NCBI GenBank assembly: GCA_947652605.1
Contig: OX393576.1
Span: forward strand, 12,922,575 to 12,986,574
Direction of reading: 5' to 3'
DNA: 64,000 bases
From: Elmis aenea
Lineage: Eukaryota; Arthropoda; Insecta; Coleoptera; Elmidae
The notes beneath the pieces were generated by a model that saw nothing but the letters and a program-made list of their open reading frames with translations, did no database searches and was not told the DNA's origin. Both the position numbers and the translations under genes were made by a program. Below are positions 1 through 11,670 of the stretch, piece after piece. Each line of letters begins with the position of its first letter. Within the stretch, counting starts at the first letter, position 1.

Positions 1-404
1 TTACTCGTTGGCGCAAAAATTATTACAAAGCGTTGTGATGCGTGGTATTAGTTTTTTTACTTGATAAAATTGTTTATGCATCCAGAGTGTCATTTGGACA
101 ATTTAAAAATGGCCGATTACAACTCGTTTTGGATTATTTAAATCGATTCATATTTCTGAAGAAATTGATTCGGTTATATTATAAAACAAAGTTAAAATAA
201 TAAAGAAAATTAATAAAATATAAAATAACCGGTTATCAGTTAAAAAGCTTCCTAGAGCTACATCTTGATAACCGACTTATCAAAAAATATTACGAGTTTG
301 CCACTAAACTTGCTCCTAAAAAGAATTTTTTTGTTCATGTAAATAATTTAATTGAAAATGAATTTTTTGAACAAGAAAGCAAAAACAAACGATACAGACG
401 CAGA
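1..404. other. unannotated AT-rich DNA
   Basis: No coding region, transposon end or RNA gene recognised. A short ACCGGTTATC-type motif near 230-280 occurs twice in opposite orientation, which is too little to call. Confidence 0.5.
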
Positions 405-410
405 ATATGA

Positions 411-685
411 TTTTCCGACGACCACTATGTAAAGCGAGTCATTTCGCACGACTTACTACTACTGAAAATGACAAATTGCGCATGACACCGGAAATTGTGT
501 GCAAAGTGCACTTTGCGTGTGTAAAGTGACGATTTCCGCTACATTACACACGCTAAACGCGCTGTCAAGTTAACGTGAAGAAAATCTAACCTCACAAATG
601 TCAAGTGTCACCAACGTCAAAAAAATGTTATTTTCACAATTTTTTTGCAGAATTAATGATTATGTCTAAATGGTCGTCGGAAAAG
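411..685. repeat. possible MITE with CCGACGACC inverted ends
   Basis: TTTTCCGACGACCA at 411-424 is matched in inverted orientation by TGGTCGTCGGAAAA near 671-684. The interior is non-coding and has CpG-containing words unusual for the area (GTGTGCAAAGTGCACTTTGC around 497-516). No clear target duplication was found. Probably a small non-autonomous DNA element, superfamily unknown. Confidence 0.4.
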
Positions 686-690
686 CATAG

Positions 691-808
691 TGTACAACTC
701 GTGCTGAAAGAATATTTCACACGAGTATGACAGTTGAGCCACGAGCCGTCAGGCGAGTGGCTCAGTCATACGAGTGTGAAATATTCAGCTTTCAGCACTA
801 GTTGTACA
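691..808. repeat. 118-bp hairpin element
   Basis: The segment is almost one long inverted repeat. TGTACAACTCGTGCTGAAAG at the left is answered by CTTTCAGCACTAGTTGTACA at the right, and the inner arms ATATTTCACACGAGTATGAC / GTCATACGAGTGTGAAATAT also pair. The loop is the GAGCCGTCAGGCGAGT tract. It looks like a small foldback MITE lying directly against the LINE relic that follows. Confidence 0.6.
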
Positions 809-811
809 ATA

Positions 812-2174
812 TACTATTTTGAGAAGAATAGAGAGATGTGGACTAATTGATAAGATTAGCAATAATAAAATCAGAAAAAGCTTAGGAGTGGAAGAAAGAA
901 AAATATGGAAGACAAACCAATTAAGATGGCTGGGACATCTACTATGCATACCAGAAAGCAGGTACCAAAAATGGGATGAAAAACGAAGTTTGAGGGGAAA
1001 AGTGGTAGAGGAAGACTAAGAATAAAATGGGAAAATAAGTGAGACATAAACTAGAAGAAAAAGGAGTCAGCTGGAGAGATGTGACACAGTTAGCAAGTAT
1101 ACAGGGTGTTTCTGAACAATGTATCATAATTTCTACATAGAAAAATAGGACGATTTAGCCCATCATGCCTCATTGAAAGTTGCATCGTTGCTAAGTTACA
1201 GTCCCATGAAGAGGAGATGGAAAATTGTTGTTTTATTGATAAATCAAGAACACTCTGACCTACAACATTTATATTTGGCACGTATTCTAAAATGGCAAGC
1301 GTGTTCTTATGCATAAGTTTGAGTGAAGTCCCACCATAGGTGGCGCTGCAATCGATAATAGCAGAGAAAAAACCTGCTGTTTTTTTTTTGTTGATCGTAA
1401 TTTCAATTTTTTATTGTAACAGTCGGATAGGTAGATCTAAAATGTACATTTTTAGTAACTTAAAGTTTTTTGATAGGAGCCATCGTTTTGGAGAAAAACT
1501 CGATATTATTAAAATATAACTCTGAGATTTATTGAAACTATTTAACAAAAACTAGTTTACTGTGAATTATCAAGCAAAACAAATGTAGTCAGATGTCATA
1601 TTTTCGTTTATTGTAACAATCATTTTCAGTTGTGTTCGTTATTTTTATGTATTTTATTAGTTATTTATTATGTTCTGTTTTATTTGTATAAAACATGATT
1701 TTGTTAAATATTTTCAATAAATCTCAGAGTTATATTTTAATAAAATCGAGTTTTTCTCCTAAACGATGGCTCCTATCAAAAAACTTTAAGTTACTAAAAA
1801 TGTATATTTTAGACCTACCTATCCTACTGTTACAATAAAAAATTAAAATTACGATCGACAAAAAGAAAACAGCAGGTTTTTTCTCTATTATCGATCGCAG
1901 TGGGATTTCACTCAAACTTATGCATAAGAACACGCTTGCCTATTGTAGAATACGTGCCAAATATAATTATTGTAGGTCAAAGCGTTCTTGATTTATCAAT
2001 AAAACAACAATTTTTTATCTCCTCTTCATGGGGCTGTAACTTAGCAACGATGCAACTTTCTATAAGGCATGATGGGCTAAATCGTCCTATTTTTCAATGT
2101 AGATTAACCCGTAGAAATTATGCTACATCGTTCAGAAACACCCTGTAGATAGAGATGGAGAAATAAAGAACTAG
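812..2174 (+). pseudogene. LINE 3' end: C-terminal tail of the non-LTR retrotransposon polyprotein, interrupted by a foldback element
   Basis: Conceptual translation gives the tail typical of LINE polyproteins after the reverse transcriptase: KIRKSLGVEERKIWK, then QLRWLGHLLCIPESRYQKW, a GRGRLRIKW stretch, and KLEEKGVSWRDVTQLASI. The frame shifts at least twice between about 1005 and 1050, so it is dead. The foldback at 1102-2145 sits inside it. If that is removed with one TA, codon ATA is restored and the frame continues for nine more codons to the stop at 2172-2174 (IDRDGEIKN, stop). The 5' part is missing, as is usual for 5'-truncated LINE copies. The clade cannot be fixed from the tail alone. 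Confidence 0.8.
1102..2145. mobile_element. palindromic TA-flanked DNA element, 1044 bp, non-autonomous
   Basis: The ends are CAGGGTGTTTCTGAAC at the left and GTTCAGAAACACCCTG at the right, flanked by TA at 1100-1101 and 2146-2147. The two arms pair almost to the centre (CTCCTCTTCATGGG against CCCATGAAGAGGAG; AACCTGCTGTTTT against AAAACAGCAGGTT). There is no transposase; the short open frames are arm sequence. TA duplication plus a CAGGG end fits the Tc1/mariner/IS630 group. Confidence 0.85.
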
Positions 2175-2175
2175 G

Positions 2176-2920
2176 AAAATATACCTTGACACTGAAACGT
2201 ATAAGAGGACCTACAATTTTTCTAACTTTACGAATTTCAGTTATATCAGTCGAATATATTTATTACTCCGACGGTGTACAGTATACGGAAAAGGTCAGAA
2301 CGATCCAAAAATGTTGTTTAGTTTTTAATGATTGAATCGCCTTTGTAGTTGTGCCTTCTTTAATAAAAAAAAAGGGCTGACATAAATAATAAATAAAGTT
2401 ATAGCGATGAAAGAGCTTAAATGCTCTACAAACAGTAAAGGAAATCCTCATTCAGAATCAAAAACAAAAAACTAAAGTAATAAAAAATTAATGGTTCGTG
2501 AAATAGAAACGTACAATCACCTTAAACGTACAAACAATCGCAGTCACGTCTTGGCGTGCTACAGTCGGCTATGTTGTGAATATGCATATATGATGAGTGT
2601 TTTACATCATGTACAAATTATTAAACTACAAATTATGTCTGTGCTATGTATAGTACCTACTAAATACATAAACACCACTAAATTACGCACACATTCGTGC
2701 CATAATGACAAAATAATTAAACCAGCTTAACCCTGTTGCGCTCTGTTAAATCTTAAATAAGTCAAAAATGTTTTTTAACATAAGTGCCCAGCAAATACGG
2801 TATGTTTTATCATAAAAAAAACATAGGGATCCCGCAATACGTTAGAGATAAAAGGATGGTTAAATTAAAAGTGCGTTTTTACGTGCTTACTAAAACTATG
2901 AACTGAAAATATGCATACTG
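2176..2920. other. unannotated stretch after the LINE tail
   Basis: Probably some LINE 3' untranslated sequence first (2176-2260), then AT-rich DNA in which I see no gene or transposon end. Confidence 0.4.
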
Positions 2921-3637
2921 ACAAGGGAAGGTCACGATACGTTGTCGCTAGAATTTGATTCCGGCTGTGTTTATTACATCAAGGGCATCAAAACTAAATG
3001 TTTTCCAGAGTTATACGTGCCACTGGCCATTACCTTCGGAAAAATAGGGGAAAAACTGAAAAATTGGTACAAAAAGGTAATTTTTGCGATCGCGTTGGCC
3101 ATGAAACCGTCAGAGATAAAATCGAAATTCTTCTATTTACCAATAGGCGCATCCTTTGCAAGTAAAATAGTGCAAAGTTTTTGAAAAAATCTTGAACGGT
3201 TCCGGAGAAAAACGTCAAAAACGAAACCCCTGTATAAGCGCTATGTATTGAGTAGTTGTCGCATATCTGTATTACTATATCTATGCGACTTGCATAGGCG
3301 TTTAACATAGGAAAAACGGTTTTTACAAAGGCCTCGTTTTTTGCGTTTTTCTTCGAAACCGTTTAAGATCTTTTCAAAAACTTTGCACCATTTTACTTGG
3401 AAAGGATGCGCGCATTGGTTAATAGAAGAATTTTGATTTTGTCTTTGACGGTTTCATGGCCAACGCGATCGCAAATATTACTTTTATTAAGCAGCTGTTC
3501 AGTTTTTCCCCTATTTTTCCGAAGGTAATGGCCAGTGGCACGTATAACTCTGGAAAACATTTAGTTTTGATGCCTTTGATGTAATAAACACAGCTGGAAT
3601 CAAATTCTAGCGACAACGTATCGTGACCTTCCCTTGT
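2921..3637. mobile_element. CAAGGGAAGG foldback element, full-length copy
   Basis: The termini ACAAGGGAAGGTCACGATAC and GTATCGTGACCTTCCCTTGT are perfect inverses. The arms continue inward with few mismatches (GTTGTCGCTAGAATTTGATT; AAAACTAAATGTTTTCCAGA; GGCCATTACCTTCGGAAAAA) to a centre near 3270, so the whole 717 bp folds back. No transposase gene and no obvious target duplication: the flanks are CATACTG and GAGTGTA. The ends match no superfamily I can name. Partial copies lie at 9824-10122, 30640-30811 and 47471-48107. Confidence 0.85.
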
Positions 3638-3759
3638 GAGTGTAGCCTATGAAATATCCTGAAAAAATATTTAAAAAATTTAATTTCCCAAGTTTTATTT
3701 ATAATTTTTTATTTATTTTTATTTGTGGGTTTAATGAAACTTCAACTACCGTAGTTGTT

Positions 3760-3950
3760 AGTGTCAGTGGAGCGGAGGGGGAGGAGAACAAGGATAGGGT
3801 CGGTAAAGTAAGGGTAGGTGGAAGTACTGTCACAGCATTTGCCTATAGTAGGTAGGGGAAACCACCTGAAACCCCTCAGGCGGCCTCGGGATTCGAACCC
3901 ACGACCTCCCGATTACTCGCTAGGCTGCTTTACCAGCCATCCACCGAGCT
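3760..3950 (-). repeat. tRNA-derived SINE
   Basis: Read on the minus strand, the head has an A-box-like segment (AGCTCGGTGGATGGCTGGTA), then a B box (GGTTCGAATCC) 30-40 bp further on, as in a pol III tRNA promoter. The head is followed by a non-tRNA body with GGCAAATGCTGTGACAGTAC. That same head-plus-body order recurs at 47290-47470, so this is a SINE family rather than a tRNA gene. The cloverleaf is not intact. Confidence 0.75.
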
Positions 3951-4006
3951 GGGTATTTATAGTTTTTTATTATTAGAAGTGATAATTTAGTATTTCTAGT
4001 TTAAAT

Positions 4007-4369
4007 CAGTGTTTCTAAACCTTTTTTTATTCCCCACCCTCTTTTTCATACCAAATTTTATTGCGCACCTATTTCGTTTTATCGGGATTCTTGTTTTATA
4101 TCTTAAACGGTCTTTAATTGAGTGTATTATTTTTATATGTATTTTTAGGACCTTTTTTTGCGATCGTTAACTTTAACATACATTGAAATCCGGAATAATA
4201 GTTATTGGGTTCACCAATAAACCTATCGTATGTGTGACTGCTGTCATTTTGATACGTATTTTATGTTATTGATTTTTTGTTGTTTCGATAAATAGTTTTG
4301 CTCTCAATTTTTACTATTTTTCGCGCTCTGCCTAAAAATATATAGCGCCCTACAGCTTAAGAATCACTA
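4007..4369. mobile_element. hAT-type MITE, 363 bp
   Basis: The left end CAGTGTTTCTAAACC and the right end GCTTAAGAATCACTA are imperfect inverses of the common hAT terminus CAGTGTTTCT. Flanking octamers GTTTAAAT (3999-4006) and GTTTAAGC (4370-4377) agree at 6 of 8 positions, consistent with an old 8-bp duplication. No coding sequence. Confidence 0.6.
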
Positions 4370-4511
4370 GTTTAAGCGAAGCAAAATTCAAATAATAGTT
4401 CAAAAAGTATGGAAAAAATTAAGGTTTTTTAAATTACGCATTTAAAAATAGTAGAAATTAAATATATTAAAAAAAAATCAGAAACCAATAGCCTACAAAA
4501 CTGTATATATA

Positions 4512-4875
4512 CCGGGTGATTCAGTTTGACTGTCGCACCCCTATAACTTTTTAATTATTGAAAATAACCCCAACAAACCTTATAAATTTGAAAACGGCGA
4601 CAAATTCTCTATTAAATGATGTGCATTTGTTATCTCTACGATGACCTATGTCAAATTGGCGATAGGCAACTGTTTTTTCTTAAATTACATAATGTACATT
4701 TTTTTGTTGATTCGGATAGAGAATTTAATTCTGAATCCGACCATGTACTCAAAAAGTAGGCATACATAAGAAAATTTTCGAGAAAAACCAGTTTAAAGTT
4801 TATTTAAATCATAGCAAACAGTTTATTTAACATAACGAAAAACGATCAAATATTAAAAATTTTACTATAACAAAA
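4512..4875. mobile_element. CCGGGTGATTC family, left part of a TA-type element
   Basis: It begins CCGGGTGATTCAGTTTGACT after TA at 4510-4511. About 360 bp are nearly the same as 63602-64000, and the first ~60 bp resemble 33358-33420. Roughly 30 bp in lies TATAACTTTTTAATTATTGA, like the subterminal box of other elements here. No right-hand inverted end was found, so the copy is truncated or one-sided. Confidence 0.6.
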
Positions 4876-4894
4876 AATCACAAAACCGCAAAAT

Positions 4895-5215
4895 CAAACC
4901 GAACTGATGGTGTGAACCGGTTCAGACCGCTTCTACCGGTCCACACAACGGTGCGGTCCAATTTTTTTTAATGACATAAATTTTTTATTTTCATAATTTT
5001 GATTACATTTTACCAAAAATGGAAACATATCAGACAGTGCAATTGATAAATATGCACTGCCATCTTATGTTTTATTGAACCGGAACCGGAACTACACCGT
5101 TACCCCCGAACCGCTTACCGAATCATTATAAAATAAAAATCGGTGGTTCGAAACTTAAACCAAAAATTTAAAATTTATCGAACCGGTAACCGGAACTGAA
5201 CGGTTATTTTTTGCA
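4895..5215. repeat. CCGGTT/AACCGG-rich tract, possible element with subterminal repeats
   Basis: The tract holds many copies of AACCGG, CCGGTT and ACCGG in both orientations (GAACCGGTTCAGACC near 4915, ACCGGAACCGGAACTACACC near 5080, GAACCGGTAACCGGAACTGA near 5180) around an AT-rich middle. Clustered, oppositely oriented short motifs suggest the ends of a non-autonomous hAT-like element. No target duplication was recognised. Confidence 0.35.
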
Positions 5216-6640
5216 AAAACAATTAAATGCATATAATACACATTACATACTCCTATTAAGCAAGAACTTGCTACCCTCTAAATATGTATATTGTATTCAA
5301 CAACAAAGCTCTATCTGTTGTACCATAAAAGTTTCAGGTCTGAAGAGTTCCTATTGGGATGTATAGAATGTTCTGATTTAGCATTATCGGGGATGATATT
5401 TCGATTATTAGCGAAATTAAACAAAAACTACAGCATATCATAAACTCAAATTTTTGTAAAGAATATAATGAAGTAAATCGCAATCAAATATCTAAATTCA
5501 TATGCGAGACATGGCACAAACTCATTTGTTACTTATATTAGAAGTACCTATATGGCGATAGATACTTGCGTATATTTTGTGGTAACCTGGTAACGCCAGT
5601 AGCGCATTGGATATATTGTAGTATTTGTGTCGAATCGCTACTACTAAACGAAGTGGTGTAATTGTTGCTAATATCAACTTCGTATGTGTTTCCAAAAAAA
5701 CCCTTTAACGCAAATAATAGAAACTACACTATTGTACACTGGAATAACTTTCAGTTCGTTAAACATAATAAATAATTTACAATTTATGCATTTAATATTA
5801 AGGACGAAGTTGGATAAGTACAAGAGAACAATACCTGGTCTTATCCTGTAGTTTTCGCATGTAACAATAGATTCACTAACTACATACACGGCATTGTTAA
5901 ACGTATTTACACATACTATTAGAGCTAAACATTAGGGTTATATTATATTGTCTTTACAAAATATGAATTGTACAGCGGGGACAGTTTCGCACTGACAATA
6001 ATAAAGTCCTGCTATTATTGCAGAAAGTTTGTAACACGAAAACTATGTTTAACATTCATTTTTTAGCACAAAACATCTTAAATATTTTTTTCCATGTAAC
6101 ATAAACTTTTAATATTTAACACCGACTATTATATTTGGGGTCAAAGGTCCTGCCTGAAACAATTCTCTATGTAACTGCAAGCTTTTGCCGTCGTAAACGC
6201 AGGGAAAGCTTTAACGTTGTATAAAACCCGCGCGTCGCAAAGCTCGGTTGTTGACTGCAGCAAAGCGAACGCGCTGTAAGCGATATTCTCCCACCACATT
6301 TCCGTAAGAACGAGGGCGGCATTGTGAAGGTAAACTTTCCTGAAGTAACACGGAATACGTACACATTATTATAAAACAACATTTAATTTATACGACTTAA
6401 CCAAGAGCAAACAATCAGTTACATAACTTAACTTGCATGACTTATAACTACTTGAAAAAAGTTAAAATGTATTGCAGAATGCAGACTTTTAATTAACAAG
6501 TTTGTTAAAGTTTTTCAAAGAGAACTGAAAATAACACCGACATACATAATAGGTTATTTCTTTTTAATAAAATATTATTCCAGTGCGGTTTTTTAATTGA
6601 CTTTTAAAAATGGAATGCTGTAATCACCATACAGTACTTA
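5216..6640. other. unannotated; contains a CpG-richer island at 6180-6345
   Basis: No gene or transposon end recognised. The 6180-6345 part stands out by base composition (CGTCGTAAACGC, CCCGCGCGTCGC, AAGCGAACGCGC, GAACGAGGGCGGC) and has an open frame on the minus strand, but the translation matches nothing I know. It could be a promoter or first exon of a host gene, or a repeat. Confidence 0.3.
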
Positions 6641-6654
6641 CTTCTTAACTTGCA

Positions 6655-7511
6655 CACTGCACAGGCTTTGGAATATGGGGAGCAGTCCAACTGAGACAAG
6701 GCACATCTGTGAGCCTTGGACAGTATGTAACCATATTTCAAGCCGAGGTGTACGCTATGCACTTATGTGCAGAAACACTATTAGAAAGAGATTTTAATAA
6801 TAAAAGAATCTTCATAGTGTCCGACATCCAAGCAGCGTAAAACCTCTTGGCTCGACGGAAGTAAACTCAGGACTTGTTCTGAACTGCATTCGAGCACTCA
6901 ACGTGCTAGAACGCAGGAATATTGTTAAAATGATATAGTGCCTAGAGTCCAGGGCACACCAGGGAACAAGAAGGTAGATCGCCTAGCCAAAATTGGCAGC
7001 TCGATACTTTTCTTCGAACCAGAACTAGTAGTTGACATCCTATGGAACAGCCAAGCGGTGTCTAAATGACATATTAATACAGGGGCACAATCCCAATTGG
7101 AAAACAGTAGCAGGACAAGCCCACTCCAAGGCTATGCTGTCAAGTATATCTAAAGAAAAGACAGAAGAAATGCTCAGGATGAGCAGAGCAGACATCAGAG
7201 CAGTCACAGGACATTGCAGGACACTGTGGGCTAAACAAACACTTAATAGGGCTTTCAGAGACCGATATATGCAGAGGATGTGGTAGAAGAAGACTCGTCT
7301 TCACGTGATATGCCAGTGTGAAGGATTCACACCCTATCGGCGTAGACTTCTAGGGATGAAAAAAAAAACAACCAGGAAGAGTTAACAAAAACACCCTTAA
7401 AGAAAATCCTCAAGTTCTTCAAAAACACAGTGGCTATCACCAGAGGGTACAGTAGACCAATAGGTCGCAGTACATAAACCCGAACGGGGACCACCTTTGC
7501 GGATATAATAA
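6655..7511 (+). pseudogene. LINE relic: RNase H domain and C-terminal zinc-knuckle region
   Basis: About 6670-6838 translates to GFGIWGAVQLRQGTSVSLGQ, then VTIFQAEVYAMHLCAETLL and IFIVSDIQAA, the start of an RNase H domain (the acidic residues of the family appear as E in QAEVYAM and D in VSDIQAA). A stop follows. Further fragments, EVNSGLVLNCIRALN, then VDRLAKIGSS, continue in other frames. 7130-7350 encodes the region after RNase H (MLRMSRADIRAVTGHC, then a CRGCG...H...C-like knuckle). Multiple frameshifts make it dead. The 3' end is an ATAATAATATAATAAT tail at 7497-7511, the simple-repeat tail of I/R1-like LINEs. Confidence 0.75.
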
Positions 7512-8065
7512 TATAATAATACTTCTTAACTTAAGCTACTTAAATAAAATTGACGATTTGTTTTGTTTTGTAATTTTCGTGTTAGAATTGACTAGATCAG
7601 GGATCGGCAAAATTTTTGGAACACGGGTCACGTTGGCCTCATAAAAGAATAGCGGGAGCTGCATCAGTAAAAAAACGACAAACAACACATCTGATACATC
7701 CAAAAATTAAATAACAGTATACTCCATAATCGTCGTGGAGAGAAAAACACAAATGCTTGCTTGTAAAATGTAAAGGGACGAAATTCCGTAAAAATTTACA
7801 TTTTATTTACCTTTTTCCAGATCATCGGTTCTTGACCTCTGTGACAATTGTGTAGTATTATAATTTTTTGAAATCTTCTGGTTAAAAATTAAAGACAACA
7901 TGTTTTTATAACAACTGTAATAAATTTTTGTTTCGAATTTTTTTTTTTTACTTTTTAAATTAACTAATCTAGTCGTAACGACTAATCTATAGTTTTCGTT
8001 TGACCTTATCAACCTAAATGTTATTAGCTAAGAAGTCCCATTAGTCCTTGCTTAGACTCTATATA

Positions 8066-8601
8066 TAGGGTGTTTCATAATTGAATGCTGATCCTTAGGG
8101 TTATTATTCCTTGGATGATTTTAAGAAAAAAAGTTCATATCAATATAGGTCAGCAACCGCCGTATTTTTGAGATACAGGGTGTTAAAAGTTGAAAAAAAT
8201 ATCGGTTTTTTCGTAATATCTTTGATACCGCTTTAGATATTTTTTTGAATTGTAGTAGGTACTAACTAGGCATAAAACACATTTTTGTCAGAAAAAAAAT
8301 TGTTCTATTTCTACCAATGGCGTCCGTACTAACATGTCCTTGAATATTTTTAATGAAAAAAATGATATGCCACTGTTTTTTTTTCAAAATAAATGTCATT
8401 TTTATAATTTTACTTTATCTCTTAATAAAAATGGTCTCTTGACTTTTTTTTTGTCCGACGAACGGTTTTCAAGTAAACTTTTAACACCCTGTATCTCAAA
8501 AATACGGCGGTTGTGGACCTACATTGATATGAACTTTTTTTCTTAAAATCATCCAAGGAATAATACCCCTAAGGATCAGCATTCAATTATGAAACACCCT
8601 G
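8066..8601. mobile_element. TA-type foldback element, 536 bp
   Basis: The left end TAGGGTGTTTCATAATTGAA (first C changed to T) pairs with the right end TTCAATTATGAAACACCCTG. The arms extend through TGCTGATCCTTAGGGTTATT and CCAAGGAATAATACCCCTAA to the middle. TA flanks lie at 8064-8065 and 8602-8603. No coding sequence. Confidence 0.85.
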
Positions 8602-8656
8602 TATACATAACACTTTTTCACGTGTTGTTATCAACGCACTTCACTTGGTTTTGCTT

Positions 8657-9360
8657 TTACACGTTCATCCTACACAACTCGAAGGGTTTGGTTCTTTGTA
8701 ACCTTCTCACTACATTCACGTCCAGAAGTTGGTGTACCACTCTGCTGCTATGGGTAAGTAGCCTTGTTTGGCGATTCCTTGCTAGCCTTTTGATTTCCTC
8801 CTTAACAGTGGGAATATTTAAGTCTCTATGAAGGTTATCATTCCTCACGTACCATGGTGCTCCCACAATATTTCTCAGAACTTTATTTTGAAAAGTTTGA
8901 ATTTCTTTTATACTGGTTTTACTTGCGCAACCCCAAAGCTGAGCCCCATAGGTCCAAACAAGCTTCAGTATCTGATTATAGAGTAGTAATTTGTTTTGTG
9001 TGGACATCTGAGATTTTCTTCCCAGCATCCAGTACATTTTTTTATTCCTAATGTTGAGTTCTTTCTTTTTCTTTTTTATATTATCTTTCCACTTTGCGTC
9101 CAGATTCATACCTAAGTACTTGGCAGTGTTGCTATAGGGAGCAACCTTATTGTTTATTTTGATTGACACATACTTGTTAAGTCTTGTTTTGTTTGTGAAG
9201 TTGATATGTATTGACTTGGTTTCGTTTATTTGAATTCTCCACTTTTTAGTCCAGGAGCTAAGTGCGTTGCTTGCTGTCTGCAGTTTATAGACTGCTTCTT
9301 CATTGTTTGATGTGCCAGTTGCTAGTAGAGCTGCATCATCGAATAAAACTGCAGTCGTTT
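8657..9360 (-). pseudogene. Jockey-type LINE reverse transcriptase, C-terminal part
   Basis: Reading from 9360 down, the frame gives DDAALLATGTSNNEEAVYKL (the catalytic DD of the RT, normally YADD/FADD, here LFDD), a WTKKWRIQINETKS segment, then KYLGMNLDAKWKDNI, LVWTYGAQLWGCASKTSIKE and NKVLRNIVGAPWYVRNDNLH. The WTYG.QLWGCAS and APWYVRN.LHRDL motifs are characteristic of Jockey-clade elements. The frame stays open for about 230 residues and ends at a stop near 8657. The 5' portion, including the endonuclease, is missing. It lies inside the hAT element. Confidence 0.85.
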
Positions 9361-9823
9361 ACGTGGTATGATCAAATAATACCCGAATGGCTCGTGTCTC
9401 CAGTAAGCTTAAGGGGAAAATAGTGATAAGGTATTGTCACATATTTAGTTGTGTGTTTATAGTTTATAACCATTTGGTACCTACGTATAAAAATGATTTT
9501 ATTTAAGGGTGATAGTGTTTTCAGTAATTTAAGTATTTTATTCTTTTATACAGATAATTCATGCATAAGATAATTTTTTCTTCGATAACTATGCAATGCT
9601 GTAATTTCAAATTTTTTTATTTTTTAAAACACGCTTTCGGGTATTGGCGGGCCGGATAAAATGCCTTGACGAACCGGATCTCGCCCGCGGACAGTAGTTT
9701 GCCGACCCCTGCACTAGCTAGGTAGATCGTGCAAATCTTTCAATAATTGCTTCTGCATCCAATTCATCTAACAATTCCTTTTCAATGGATAAGTAGCAAC
9801 ATGCTTAATTCCAAGTTCTCCTC

Positions 9824-10122
9824 ACAAGGAAGGATCGCGGTATGTTGTCGCTAGAAACTGATCAAGACTGTGTTTATTGCATCAAGAACATCACAGATAG
9901 ATGTTTTGCAGAGTTATACGTGCAATTGATGATTTACAGAAGAAAAATGGGAAAAATTAAATAATAAAGGTAATTTTTGTGATCGCGTTGGTCATGAAAC
10001 CGTCAGAGATAAAATCGAAATTATTCCATTTTCAATGCGCGCATCCGTTGCAAGTAAAATGGTGCAAAGTTTTTGAAAATATTTAAGATATTCCGAAAAA
10101 AAGCGTAAAAACGAAACCCCTG
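9824..10122. mobile_element. CAAGGGAAGG foldback, left arm only
   Basis: It starts ACAAGGAAGGATCGCGGTAT and follows the left half of the 2921-3637 element (GTTGTCGCTAGAAACTGATC; GTTTTGCAGAGTTATACGTG; GAAACCCCTG), then breaks off near the centre of the palindrome. More diverged than the full copy. Confidence 0.75.
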
Positions 10123-11670
10123 CGAAAAATTGGGATATATTCACATTATTTATGAAATAATTATTCCTAATAAATTCAGCTTCACTCGTATCAATTAGAA
10201 GACTTTTTAAAGAAAAATTATTTTAGTGTCAATACTTCCGCCTCGTCATTATCCTCCCTAATTATTTATTAATTTATTTGCAGTCATCACCATTTGCAAC
10301 GGGATTGATTTAAAATTATGTAGATTTTTATGAATAAAATTTTACAAAGAAATAAATGTCTTCCAATTTGAGTGGCAAATAAAGCCTTCCTGTCTATTCA
10401 TGCTAGATTTTTTTGCGTTTAAAAGCTTGTGTTGACTTCTTAACGATCCTTTTATTAGAGGATTTATCTTTATGCAATATTTTTACTTCATCAAAAGCTA
10501 TTAAATGTTTTGTGTTGTAAGAATGATTCGCGAGTGCTGATATAGACTGAATTTTTTTCCCCGTAAAATGTCCATGTCAATAATGCTAATAATTTTTTCC
10601 TACGAAGACTCAAGAACGTGAAATACTGCAACAGTATCGGTTGAAATACGGCACATTTTCTACGAACGGTGAAAAAATGAAGTATAAAAGTTAGGAGTTC
10701 AAAAACTTTCCGAAATTATGAACTGTAACAACTTTTAATTACAATAAAAGCTTCTTGCTAAAAATTCTTAAGGTTTGTCTACCTTCGCGGGCGTAATTAA
10801 TAGGTAACAAAGGCTCTATGTGTTGGCATATGAAAATAAAATGTACCTGGTAATTTATTTTAAAACTTGACACTTCCATTTAACTAAATGAAAATTTAGT
10901 TCATTAATCATTTAAATTGTAATCCGCATGACAAATAATAAAAATTAATGATATCATAGTTTTCAAAACTGTTATGCATGTTTTAGTTTTTTTACTATTT
11001 CATGCATGGAATTATAAACACTCGCAATAGTGAGCTTCCAACGTTATTATTGTCTATTGTAATAATAATTATTATTATCATCAAAGGGGTATGAAAAGTT
11101 TCTAGACAAACTTTTAGGAGACATATATGATTTTGCAACAAAGGGTATTTACCCAACTATTTAGTTGCTTGCTTTCATGTGTTATAAAATATAAATTAAT
11201 TAAACTCAAATATCAAACTTATTTGGTCAAAATAAATGAGACTAAATTTAAATATCGATGTTTTATAAAACTTGTAAAAAAAAGCTATGGTTCTAAAACA
11301 ATGCAAATAAGAATAGTATGGAGAAAACAGGCAACATATTTTGAATTGAAGTTTTGGCCTAAAAAATCGATCCAGCACGTACCAACACCCTGGCGACATG
11401 TAAATGTAAAAACCGAACAAATTGTGCAAAACCTGAAAGATATTATTATTACGACGATTTGAGCATACTTATACCTAGGCAAAAAATATAAAAAAGTGAA
11501 ATTTGCAGGAAAATTTAAGTGGTATAGAATACCTACGTTAGAATATTGTTCGCGAATCATTAACGGAAAAAAGACTAGCTTCCTGGGTATCACTGGAACC
11601 CTGCTCAAAAAAACCTGTCAACAAGGATTTTTACCACCGAAAAGAAAAATCCAATTTAAACTTAAAAAAC
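10123..11670. other. unannotated AT-rich stretch
   Basis: Open frames at 11127-11462 and 11496-11783 on the plus strand are overlapped by opposite-strand frames of similar length. Their lysine-, tyrosine- and isoleucine-rich translations look like AT-rich background. No transposon ends were recognised. Confidence 0.35.

Larger units (their letters stand above)
7598..9711. mobile_element. hAT-type element enlarged by two internal insertions
   Basis: The left end CAGGGATCGGCAAA and the right end TTTGCCGACCCCTG are inverted, of the familiar hAT CAGGGRTCGGCAAA type. Flanking octamers are GACTAGAT and CACTAGCT (6 of 8 match). Without the foldback at 8066-8601 and the LINE relic at 8657-9360 the element would be under 1 kb, and it has no hAT transposase of its own. 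Confidence 0.7.

Noticed and set aside
2942..3616. Open frames in both directions encoding the same LEFDS-CVYYIKGIKTKCFPEL peptide
   Set aside because: They are the two arms of a foldback read on opposite strands, not genes.
3880..3950. tRNA gene on the minus strand
   Set aside because: It has a B box and part of an A box, but the cloverleaf is incomplete and the segment continues into a body shared with 47290-47470, so it is a SINE.
7490..7511. Microsatellite (TAA)n
   Set aside because: Better explained as the simple-repeat tail of the LINE that ends there.
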